Of a stretch of 5,737 nt of DNA, positions 1 to 5,729 are shown piece after piece. The notes beneath the pieces were generated by a model. That model ran no database searches. It saw only the letters and a list, made by a program, of their open reading frames with translations, and was not told the DNA's origin. Origin of the DNA: an uncultured Eubacterium sp. (GTDB lineage: Bacteria; Bacillota_A; Clostridia; Lachnospirales; Lachnospiraceae); NCBI GenBank assembly GCA_948759685.1, contig CAQBGY010000226.1, positions 1 to 5,737 of the forward strand, read 5' to 3'. Within the stretch, counting starts at the first letter, position 1; the number at the start of each line of letters is the position of its first letter. Made by a program: the position numbers and the translations under genes.

Positions 1-86
1 GCACGATAGAATATAGTGGAGGTGATTAAATGTGATCTACCGACTTGGCTTATCGGCAGACGTTTTGTTTTATGACGTTTTTTCAT
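1..86 (-). CDS. Start of an unrecognised minus-strand gene, cut by the left window edge
   Basis: An ATG at 86 opens a minus-strand frame that stays open to the window edge (28 full codons). It begins MKKRHKTKRLPISQVG and continues through a segment ending IFYR. A purine-rich GGGGAGGAG stretch (about 107-99) lies 12-14 nt upstream, a little far for a Shine-Dalgarno site. The N-terminus is strongly basic. I do not recognise the family. It has the same orientation as the ABC operon and starts 97 nt after the permease stop, so it may be co-transcribed. Oddity: a different frame starting with ATG at 150 reads MAVKKKPSSSRASNRGG and ends at 70-72. Removing one A from the A6 run just after the ATG would fuse the two frames into one longer basic protein. 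The real gene may therefore start at 150 and carry an indel, or the 86 start may be correct. A plus-strand ORF also overlaps it, so this call is tentative. Confidence 0.35.
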   Translation of the reverse strand, partial: MKKRHKTKRLPISQVGRSHLITSTIFYR

Positions 87-118
87 GTTTCTTCTTTTCT
101 CCTCCCCTGTTAGAAGCT

Positions 119-157
119 CTGCTGGACGACGGCTTTTTCTTTACCGCCATCCAGCAG
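119..157 (-). repeat. Strong stem-loop downstream of the permease gene
   Basis: The arms at 157-144 (CTGCTGGATGGCGG) and 132-119 (CCGTCGTCCAGCAG) flank an 11-nt purine-rich loop. Read as minus-strand RNA, all 14 positions pair, two of them as G-U wobbles. Read as plus-strand RNA, the same two positions become mismatches. This suggests the structure matters in the transcript of the minus-strand operon. It starts 26 nt after the permease stop codon. No T-run follows it on the minus strand, so it is not a typical intrinsic terminator. It may stabilise the 3' end, attenuate the next gene, or act with Rho. On the plus strand it is followed by ATTGTTTTATAA, so a weak plus-strand terminator is an alternative. 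Confidence 0.55.
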
Positions 158-183
158 ATTGTTTTATAATCCCTCTTTTATGA

Positions 184-2544
184 TTATTGTGCGCTAATCG
201 TATCAACAATGGACATATTGCGTATTCTCTTGATCGGCCCATATACCGCTATAACAACCGAGAAAAGTACGATCAAAACAATTACTATCAGTTTTCCCCA
301 CGGAAGTAACCACGGGTCGCCCCATTGACGGCTTATCAGCAAATCAAACAGGAACTTGTTGCAGAGCACTCCCAGGGCAGCACCCACGATACTTCCTGCG
401 ATTGCATAGGTAGCCGCCTCCGCAATAATCATTTTGGAAAGCTGACGGTCGCTTAGGCCGATAGCTCGGAACGCCCCATATTGCTTTGTGCGCGCCGCAA
501 CACTCATAGCGATGCTGTTGATTATATTGAAAACTGTAATCAGGGCAATCAACGCCAAAAAACCGTAGAGGAACAACCAAACGCAATAGTAGACGCTCAA
601 AGTGCTGCTGTTATCCATCCGTTTGTCAACAAAGGAATAGCCTGTTCCATAGGTGCGGTGTATGGTATTTACCTCTACATCCGTAGCACGATTTGTCAGT
701 TGCATATCAATAACCGTATAATCTGTCTGGCCCGTTAATTGCCGGAATGTATCTTCGGAGCAAATAATCGTTCTGACATCAGCTGAATTGAAGAACGGAC
801 TATCAGAGAGCATTCCTACAATCTCTATTTCTGCCGTTTGCCCATTAAGGCTTAACGATACTGTATCACCAATTTGGATGGTGTTCTGCGGCTCATACAC
901 GATCAGTCCAGTATTCAGCTCATTCTGTACCGTATCCAAAGAGCCGCCCAGCATATAGCTTTTTGCCCACTCGAATTGCTTTTGCTCATAGGAAATCAAG
1001 TCTGTCTGCTGTTCCTGCCCGTTGACTGTAATTGGCACATTATACGCAAACATCCGGCCATACGCTGACTTGACAACCGCATTATTTTTCAGTTCATCAA
1101 GATAAGCCCGATTGACAGAACAAGTATTATCCGAGCTTACGATAGATATATCCGGCGTCCACGGATGTAAAGGCCGCAGAGTATGGTTCATAAACTCAAT
1201 GGTAACAGAAAAAGCAAGGAAAAGGACAATGCTAAGTCCAAAGGAGCCGACCATCAAGATGAAATTCTTACGACTTGATTTTGCATGGTGAATGCCAAGA
1301 GCGGCATCAACTTTGAACAAGTTTATATTGGCCGCTTTCCTGACCGGCTGGGTATCATTTGCGTTGCCGGAAACCGCAGACAGTGGAGAAACCTTTGCGG
1401 CTCTTTTTGCGGGAGTACGAGCGGCCATAAGTACCGTCAACAGCCCAACTACCACACCTGCAATAATGCTTGGAAAACTTGTACTAAAAAGAGGCATCGC
1501 TCCAAAGTATTCCGGGCTTAAAAGCCGCAGGATAAAGCAAAGCATCCATATCACAGCAACGCCGATCACAACACCGATAGGAATGGCAGATTTGCACCAG
1601 GTAAGGGCCTCTTTGCGAACCAGCCGCATAACCTGTTTAGGCGTTGCTCCAACACAGCGCATCAATCCGAAAAATTCTGTGCGTTGGGCCACATCACTGT
1701 TCAGACTGCTTGCAATCATCATAATACCCGCAAACAGGACAAGGACAAACAGGACAGCGGCGGCAGCATAGACTTGTATCATAAAGGAACTTGTACTTTG
1801 TCCCAGCAGACCAAGCAGCTTCGTATTTTCCGAAACCTGATCGCCGGATAAACCGCATTGAGATTTCAAATTCTCAATTTCACTCTGCATGTTCAATGTA
1901 CTGGCAAACTGGACATAGTAAACAGTGGGATAGTCGTTCAGTCCATTGTTCTCATTCGTCAAATAAATATCATATAGCTTTTCCGCTGTTAAAAACACGC
2001 CGTAGGTATCGCTGCTCATTAGGTTTGCAGTATTTTCTACAAAGCCTGACAAATTAAATACCAGGTCGAGGCCAGCGGGAGTGCTAATTGTAATTTCATC
2101 TCCAATATGCAGGTCAAGCATATCCTTAGCGCTTTCCGTCACCATTGCTTCATCATCAGTCTTTGGGAAAGTTCCCTCGGAAAGCATATTAGGAAATATC
2201 TCTGCAAATAGACGATCATTGCTGCCACAAAGGACAACTTCGGTTTCCGCTAAAGTGTACCCTTGTTTTCCGTCATAGTTAAGCACATTATACGGGGCAA
2301 GCACGGCAACGTTAGGCCGTGACGCTATGACCGCTGCATCTTCGCTGCTGATATTTTGAATACCGATATGCCAATTTCCGGTTTCCGCCTGCGTCTTGAT
2401 GATCTGACTGCGGATAAACATATCTGCCATGCCGAAAATGGTTGTTACCAAAAATACAGCCAGAGCAATACAGAAGATAGACATTCTGTTTTGCTTCTTA
2501 TGCACCCTTGCGGATATGGGAACGAGATCAAGATAACGCTTCAT
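184..2544 (-). CDS. MacB/FtsX-family ABC transporter permease, double-domain type
   Basis: This is a membrane subunit of an ABC transporter acting with the ATPase encoded just upstream. The 786-aa protein has the tandem layout TM1 (about 22-44), an extracytoplasmic MacB_PCD-like domain (45-250), and an FtsX domain with three helices (254-280, 320-342, 357-375). A second half follows: TM5 (427-451), an external domain (452-648), and three helices (651-682, 706-732, 748-770). Each FtsX half has the typical cytoplasmic segment after its first helix, with QRTEFFGLMRCVGAT at 287-301 and ARTKQYGAFRAIGLS at 684-698. About eight helices with two large external domains fit the class that works on envelope substrates by mechanotransmission, unlike BceB, which has ten helices and one large loop. 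The frame is open upstream to an ATG at 2577, but the ATG at 2544 is preferred: GGGAGGGA sits 6 nt upstream and the overlap with the ATPase gene falls to 17 nt. Stop TAA is at 186-184. The substrate is unknown; antimicrobial peptide or lipid export is inference. Confidence 0.93.
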   Translation of the reverse strand: MKRYLDLVPISARVHKKQNRMSIFCIALAVFLVTTIFGMADMFIRSQIIKTQAETGNWHIGIQNISSEDAAVIASRPNVAVLAPYNVLNYDGKQGYTLAETEVVLCGSNDRLFAEIFPNMLSEGTFPKTDDEAMVTESAKDMLDLHIGDEITISTPAGLDLVFNLSGFVENTANLMSSDTYGVFLTAEKLYDIYLTNENNGLNDYPTVYYVQFASTLNMQSEIENLKSQCGLSGDQVSENTKLLGLLGQSTSSFMIQVYAAAAVLFVLVLFAGIMMIASSLNSDVAQRTEFFGLMRCVGATPKQVMRLVRKEALTWCKSAIPIGVVIGVAVIWMLCFILRLLSPEYFGAMPLFSTSFPSIIAGVVVGLLTVLMAARTPAKRAAKVSPLSAVSGNANDTQPVRKAANINLFKVDAALGIHHAKSSRKNFILMVGSFGLSIVLFLAFSVTIEFMNHTLRPLHPWTPDISIVSSDNTCSVNRAYLDELKNNAVVKSAYGRMFAYNVPITVNGQEQQTDLISYEQKQFEWAKSYMLGGSLDTVQNELNTGLIVYEPQNTIQIGDTVSLSLNGQTAEIEIVGMLSDSPFFNSADVRTIICSEDTFRQLTGQTDYTVIDMQLTNRATDVEVNTIHRTYGTGYSFVDKRMDNSSTLSVYYCVWLFLYGFLALIALITVFNIINSIAMSVAARTKQYGAFRAIGLSDRQLSKMIIAEAATYAIAGSIVGAALGVLCNKFLFDLLISRQWGDPWLLPWGKLIVIVLIVLFSVVIAVYGPIKRIRNMSIVDTISAQ

Positions 2545-3223
2545 CCGTTTTCCCTCCCAAATCCGCAAAAACACCATCTGTTACCCGAAAAACCCGGTCT
2601 ACGGAAGCTGTTAGGTTTTTGTTGTGCGTAATCATCAGGATTGTTTGCTGGTAATGCCGGGAGGCCCGTGTGAGCAGATCAATGACATCTTGGCTGTTCT
2701 TGCTGTCAAGGTTTCCTGTCGGCTCGTCGGCTAAAATCAGCTTTGGTCTTGTAATGAGGGCGCGGCCAATGGCGACACGCTGCTGTTGTCCGCCGGATAA
2801 CTGGTTGGGCAGATGGCTGCGGCGTTCGGTCAGGCCCAGCAAATCCAAAATCTCTTGGACTTCTGCGGGGTCAGGCTTTCGATAATCCAGGAGCAACGGG
2901 AACATAATATTCTGCTCTAGGTTCAGTTCAGAAACAAGCTGAAAAGACTGGAAGATAAAACCGATGTTGCGTCTCCGGAAAATCGTGCGCTTTTCCTCTT
3001 TCATGGAGAACAAATTTTGCCCATCCATGAGAACACTCCCGGAAGTTGGTGTGTCCAGAGCCCCGATGCAGTTCAGCAGGGTGCTCTTGCCGGAGCCGGA
3101 CTCTCCGACCACAGCGGCAAACTCCCCCTTGTTCAGTGAAAAAGACACATTTTTCAGGGCGTCTACTTTGGCTTCGCCCTTGCCATAGGTTTTGCACAGA
3201 TTTTGTACTTTTAGAATTTCCAT
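2528..3223 (-). CDS. ABC transporter ATP-binding protein, MacB/LolD type
   Basis: A 231-aa cytoplasmic ATPase that powers the adjacent permease. All nucleotide-binding motifs are intact: Walker [10 protein letters not shown] (40-48), Q-loop FQ at 91-92, signature LSGGQQQR (142-149), Walker [13 protein letters not shown] (162-173) and switch histidine H200 in MITHNK. The EPTGNLD form and the length are typical of the MacB/LolD/BceA family. The Q-loop has Gln rather than the Glu characteristic of LanF lantibiotic-immunity ATPases, which argues against that family. The start at 3223 has AAGGAGG 11 nt upstream. The ATG at 3233 is in another frame and too close to that site. The gene ends TGA at 2530-2528, overlapping the permease start by 17 nt, so translation of the two is probably coupled. 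It follows the kinase gene after 64 bp that hold possible regulatory repeats. Confidence 0.95.
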   Translation of the reverse strand: MEILKVQNLCKTYGKGEAKVDALKNVSFSLNKGEFAAVVGESGSGKSTLLNCIGALDTPTSGSVLMDGQNLFSMKEEKRTIFRRRNIGFIFQSFQLVSELNLEQNIMFPLLLDYRKPDPAEVQEILDLLGLTERRSHLPNQLSGGQQQRVAIGRALITRPKLILADEPTGNLDSKNSQDVIDLLTRASRHYQQTILMITHNKNLTASVDRVFRVTDGVFADLGGKTDEALS

Positions 3224-3316
3224 AGGGTATCATACCTCCTTCACAGAAAGGATAGCATATGTACCTTACAATCAGGTGAATTTTAGCTTACAATTCCGTA
3301 AGGAACGAAATTGTAA
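3224..3316 (-). promoter_or_regulatory. Candidate response-regulator binding region ahead of the ABC genes
   Basis: On the minus strand, ATTGTAAG occurs twice in direct orientation (3294-3287 and 3272-3265), exactly 22 bp apart, or about two helical turns. The first copy includes the kinase stop codon. An inverted copy, TTACAATT (3316-3309), lies just upstream inside the last kinase codons and forms an 8-bp perfect inverted repeat with AATTGTAA at 3295-3288. Direct repeats spaced by one or two helical turns are the usual binding pattern of OmpR-family regulators. A weak promoter could follow, with TTCACC (3280-3275) and either TATGCT (3259-3254, 15-bp spacer) or TGCTAT (3257-3252, 17-bp spacer). 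The Shine-Dalgarno AAGGAGG lies near 3241-3235. The repeats are seen directly; binding and promoter activity are inferred. Part of the repeat set is coding sequence and could be chance. Confidence 0.35.
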
Positions 3317-4517
3317 ATGTCGTGCCCTCATTTACTTCACTCTGGACCGAGATCAGTCCGCCTTGCCCTTCAATAATAGATTTTGCCAGGGGCAGGCCCA
3401 GCCCAACACCTTGCGTATCAAGAGAATGTTTGCTTCGGTAAAAGCGTTTGAAGATATGATGTATGTCCTCTGGTGCGATGCCGCTTCCATTATCCGATAT
3501 GAATATACGAAATATTGCTGGTGTGCGTTCCCATATGATTTGGATTACTCCACCCGGCCTTACATGGTCTAACGCATTTTTGATAATATTGCCAATCGCT
3601 TCACTTGTCCATTCCAGATCACAAACAAGCTGCTGTTCTGTATTTCCCTCAATCAGTATTTTTTTGTTTTCATTTTCTGCCCTTGTCGCTAATTCGTTGA
3701 TGGATAGAGAAATCAATTCTGACATACGACAGTTGCTTTTCTCAAAAAGAATATTTCCGCTGTCTAACCGTGTGATTTTCAACATGGATTGAATTAGCTG
3801 CTCCATACGCTTTAAGGCAATTCCTATTTTGCCTGAAAACTCTTTGACCGTTTCGGGATTATCTGGCTCACCCTCAATGATTTCCTGATACATCGTAAGT
3901 GCGGCAAGCGGTGTTTTCAGTTGATGGGAAATATCTGAAATGGTGCTTTTCAAAAATTCTTTTGCGTTATGCTCTGTTTCATTTTTTGCTTGCAGCATTG
4001 TAGCAAGCTGTTCAATCTGTCCGAATAACTGAAAAACTGCCCCCTCGCTGTTTTGCGGCAAATGGCAGGAATAGTCCCCGTTGATGTAATTCTGAATGAT
4101 TGCTTCTGCCTGCTCATATAACCGTTTCCGCTGCCAGAAAAACAACAATGTTCCGATGAAAAGAACCGCGGCCAGCAATAAGGAAATGGCGATAATGGAA
4201 TAAATGGATGTATGTTGAAATTGAGTGATATAGGGCAAGTCGGAACTATTATTTAGGTTTTTTATACCAACTGCGGCTGATAATTCTTCTCCGGCTATGC
4301 TAATGTGGGTATTTGTGATTGCTTCCGCTATAATGTTTCTTGAAACTCCCTGTTCCAAAAGAGAGGAAACAACTGCTTCATCATGCAAGAGGCACGTTAT
4401 CTTCACAGCGTTTGTCTGATGCAAATAAAACAACAGCCATACTCCTACAATTAAAAAGACAAAAGAAGTTAAGAAACATCCATAGATTTTAATTTGCTTA
4501 TCATGATAAAAACTCAT
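3288..4517 (-). CDS. Membrane sensor histidine kinase of a two-component system
   Basis: This 409-aa kinase should detect an envelope signal and phosphorylate the response regulator encoded just upstream. TM1 (about 11-33) and TM2 (105-128) enclose an external loop of roughly 70 residues, the likely sensor. A 70-residue cytoplasmic linker without a clear HAMP signature leads to the H-box ISHQLKTPLAAL with phospho-accepting H198. The ATPase domain is complete: N-box GNIIKNALDH (309-318, N314), G1 box DNGSGI (342-347), F-box IFKRFYRS (355-362) and G2 box GVGLGLPLA (370-378). The chosen ATG at 4517 forms an ATGA overlap with the regulator's TGA and has GGAAAGAG upstream. The in-frame ATG at 4535 has no ribosome binding site. 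The substantial external loop separates it from BceS-like intramembrane-sensing kinases, which have almost none. The signal is not deducible from sequence. The final codons overlap a repeat cluster in front of the ABC genes. Confidence 0.94.
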   Translation of the reverse strand: MSFYHDKQIKIYGCFLTSFVFLIVGVWLLFYLHQTNAVKITCLLHDEAVVSSLLEQGVSRNIIAEAITNTHISIAGEELSAAVGIKNLNNSSDLPYITQFQHTSIYSIIAISLLLAAVLFIGTLLFFWQRKRLYEQAEAIIQNYINGDYSCHLPQNSEGAVFQLFGQIEQLATMLQAKNETEHNAKEFLKSTISDISHQLKTPLAALTMYQEIIEGEPDNPETVKEFSGKIGIALKRMEQLIQSMLKITRLDSGNILFEKSNCRMSELISLSINELATRAENENKKILIEGNTEQQLVCDLEWTSEAIGNIIKNALDHVRPGGVIQIIWERTPAIFRIFISDNGSGIAPEDIHHIFKRFYRSKHSLDTQGVGLGLPLAKSIIEGQGGLISVQSEVNEGTTFTISFLTEL

Positions 4518-5212
4518 ATAGCTAGCTCTTTCCATTGATAGCCAAACCCACGGACAGTTATCAGGTGCCTGGGATGTGAGGGGTCTGCCTCTACCTTTTC
4601 ACGGAGCCGTCGCACATAGACGGATAGTGTATTGTTATCGACAAAATTTCCCGCTTCGTCCCACAACTCACTCAAAATAATTTCCCGCATAACGATGCGG
4701 TTTACATTTCGTATCAGGAGGCATAGCAGCCGGTATTCCGCGTTTGTCAGTTCCAAATTTTTACCATTCAGCAATACCCGACTGCCTAAGAGATCGACCG
4801 TTATATCTCCACATTCGATAACTGTTGTGTTGTTTGCGTTTGATACACCTGCTCTCCGAAGCAGCGCACGGATGCGGGAACATAACTCCCCTAATCTGAA
4901 TGGCTTTGTAATGTAATCATCGCCTCCGCTGTCCAGACCACGGATAATGTTCACTTCTTCGTCAGAGGCAGTTAAAAAAATAATAGGGACTTGTTGGCCC
5001 TGTCTGCGTACTGCCTCACAAACGTCAAAACCTGTTCCATCAGGTAAAGTGACATCCAGAATGAGCAGATCGTACTTTCCAATATTCTCGATGCTGTTGA
5101 TCGCTTCGGAAACAGTGCGAACAATTTCGGCCTCAAATCCGTTTTTCTTCAAAGAATATTGCAAACCGTCTACAAGGCTTATGTCATCTTCCAGCAACAA
5201 AATTTTACTCAT
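4514..5212 (-). CDS. OmpR/PhoB-family response regulator
   Basis: A 232-aa DNA-binding regulator, partner of the kinase that follows. The receiver domain (1-120) has the acidic pair D9/D10, phospho-acceptor D53 in LLILDVTLPDG, T81 and K103 in TKPF. The C-terminal winged helix (about 130-228) has the recognition region NNTLSVYVRRLREKV (193-207) and the end motif VRGFGYQW (220-227) typical of OmpR/PhoB proteins. The frame is open to an ATG at 5263, which would add 17 residues; the ATG at 5212 is preferred because MSKILLLEDD is a canonical receiver N-terminus and GGAAAGGG lies 8 nt upstream. It overlaps the helix-turn-helix gene by 8 nt upstream and the kinase start by 4 nt downstream, so the three are probably translated in a coupled way. 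A likely target is the repeat cluster ahead of the ABC genes, possibly also the operon promoter. Confidence 0.95.
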   Translation of the reverse strand: MSKILLLEDDISLVDGLQYSLKKNGFEAEIVRTVSEAINSIENIGKYDLLILDVTLPDGTGFDVCEAVRRQGQQVPIIFLTASDEEVNIIRGLDSGGDDYITKPFRLGELCSRIRALLRRAGVSNANNTTVIECGDITVDLLGSRVLLNGKNLELTNAEYRLLCLLIRNVNRIVMREIILSELWDEAGNFVDNNTLSVYVRRLREKVEADPSHPRHLITVRGFGYQWKELAI

Positions 5213-5393
5213 AATGTAGTCCCTTTCCACGTTTTGTTCTGCCATCAATAGGTTTCTTGGCATCTTTGGGTATCAGCCAGATTGTTGCTATTTTTATAGC
5301 GCCAGGAATACGCCCATCAGCACAATAGTAGTTTATCCATCGTGGGGTTACACCCCATTGTTCGCTTGCTTCTTTCAATGTCATATAGTCCAT
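5205..5393 (-). CDS. Small helix-turn-helix (excisionase/MerR-like) DNA-binding protein
   Basis: A 62-aa protein, apparently a single winged helix-turn-helix domain. MTLKEASEQWGVTPRWINYYC (4-24) fits the HTH helices, followed by GRIPGAIKIATIWLIPKDAKKP, the wing pattern of HTH_17 excisionase-like and MerR-type domains. The tail is basic (DGRTKRGKG). Proteins of this shape are common in Clostridia, often on mobile elements, annotated only as helix-turn-helix or DNA-binding protein. The start at 5393 has GGAGG at 5404-5400, 6 nt upstream. The stop TAA (5207-5205) lies inside the response regulator gene, giving an 8-nt overlap. Position and overlap suggest it is the first gene of the operon. It could autoregulate through the inverted repeat in the upstream promoter, or be a leftover recombination accessory factor. 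No recombinase is visible next to it. Confidence 0.85.
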   Translation of the reverse strand: MDYMTLKEASEQWGVTPRWINYYCADGRIPGAIKIATIWLIPKDAKKPIDGRTKRGKGLHYE

Positions 5394-5413
5394 ATTGCAC
5401 CTCCGATATTTGT

Positions 5414-5442
5414 ATTTTACTTCTTTTGCTCGAATAAAACAA
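5414..5442 (-). promoter_or_regulatory. Candidate sigma-A promoter of the operon
   Basis: On the minus strand, TTGTTT (5442-5437) and TAAAAT (5419-5414) are separated by exactly 17 bp. The -10 matches the consensus at five of six positions; the -35 at three. Transcription would start near 5407, only a few nt before the GGAGG of the helix-turn-helix gene, giving a very short leader. The surrounding DNA is AT-rich. An upstream alternative, TTGTTT with TTATTC, is weaker. Confidence 0.45.
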
Positions 5443-5446
5443 GCAA
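5426..5446. promoter_or_regulatory. Possible operator: inverted repeat in the promoter spacer
   Basis: TTGCTCG (5426-5432) and CAAGCAA (5440-5446) form an inverted repeat with six of seven positions matching and a 7-bp centre. It covers the proposed -35 and most of the spacer, where a bound repressor would block RNA polymerase or a MerR-like protein could distort the DNA. The nearest candidate ligand is the helix-turn-helix protein of the first gene. Function is inferred from position only. Confidence 0.3.
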
Positions 5447-5516
5447 CAAAATATAAACAATTTCAATCTGGAACTTATCCGAGGGGAGAGCGCTCAGCGT
5501 TAACGTGTCAACCATA

Positions 5517-5567
5517 AATAGCAGCTAATGCTTGGAAAGGTATCTGCCCATCATCGAAGCTGCTATT
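5517..5567. repeat. Perfect 10-bp inverted repeat with 31-bp spacer
   Basis: AATAGCAGCT (5517-5526) and AGCTGCTATT (5558-5567) are perfect inverted copies. They bracket the beginning of a truncated plus-strand reading frame. Possibilities include an RNA stem, a protein or recombinase binding site, or a remnant of a mobile-element boundary. No flanking target duplication or recombinase gene was found, so no type is assigned. Confidence 0.5.
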
Positions 5568-5594
5568 GACGGTGCAATCAAAATGGAAGAATAG
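5529..5594 (+). pseudogene. Likely C-terminal remnant of a lost plus-strand gene
   Basis: A 21-codon frame after an in-frame TAA at 5526-5528 reads CLERYLPIIEAAIDGAIKMEE and ends TAG at 5592-5594. Its composition, an amphipathic helix ending in charged residues, resembles a normal protein C-terminus. A terminator-like hairpin follows 17 nt later, as expected for a gene end. No start codon with a ribosome binding site precedes it and upstream sequence is closed by stops, so it is either a decayed tail or chance. I do not recognise the parent family. If real, its 5' part was lost where the minus-strand module now sits. Confidence 0.3.
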
Positions 5595-5610
5595 AGGCTG
5601 TTTTGTGAAA

Positions 5611-5641
5611 GCAAAGCGGCTTTTTCGGCTTTGGCATTTTT
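5611..5641 (+). terminator. Terminator-like hairpin with T-run, plus strand
   Basis: CAAAGC (5612-5617) and GCTTTG (5628-5633) form a 6-bp stem around a 10-nt loop, followed after GCA by five T residues (5637-5641). The stem is short for an intrinsic terminator, but a G-C pair can be added with a one-base bulge (5611 with 5635). It lies 17 nt after the stop of the putative plus-strand gene remnant. On the minus strand the hairpin has no T-run. Confidence 0.45.
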
Positions 5642-5684
5642 ACTCAGCGCAAGTATCAGGCGTAATATACTCTTATAACGTAGG

Positions 5685-5729
5685 CAAGCAATGAGCCGGA
5701 ATATCCTTTTCGGATTTCCGGCTCGCTTG
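5685..5729. repeat. Long bulged hairpin at the right edge
   Basis: The stem consists of CAAGC/GCTTG (5685-5689 with 5725-5729), GAGCCGGAA/TTCCGGCTC (5693-5701 with 5716-5724) and ATCC/GGAT (5703-5706 with 5712-5715). That is 18 base pairs with bulges AAT and T, closing a TTTTC loop. The sequence after it is TTGGGGTT up to the window end, so any T-run would lie outside. It may be a terminator of a neighbouring gene or a structured element; the strand cannot be decided here. Confidence 0.5.

Noticed and set aside
1292..1771. 159-aa plus-strand frame inside the permease gene
   Set aside because: It is antisense to the clearly coding FtsX region, has no recognisable domain, and has a low-complexity translation typical of a shadow frame.
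2545..2577. Upstream start of the permease at 2577 (11 extra residues)
   Set aside because: No suitable ribosome binding site there, while the ATG at 2544 has GGGAGGGA at good spacing.
2528..3223. Lantibiotic immunity LanFEG ATPase
   Set aside because: The Q-loop carries Gln (FQ at residues 91-92) and the partner is a large FtsX-type permease, not two small LanE/LanG proteins.
2928..3233. 101-aa minus-strand frame starting MIPYGNSK
   Set aside because: It is a shadow of the ATPase gene in another frame, and its ATG is only about one base from the GGAGGT site.
5213..5263. Upstream start of the response regulator at 5263 (17 extra residues)
   Set aside because: The receiver domain begins canonically at MSKILLLEDD, with a ribosome binding site directly upstream; the extension lies wholly inside the preceding gene.
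5488..5511. Perfect TTGACA on the minus strand (5511-5506) as a -35 box
   Set aside because: At 16-18 bp downstream the sequence is CTCCCC-like and GC-rich, with no usable -10 element.
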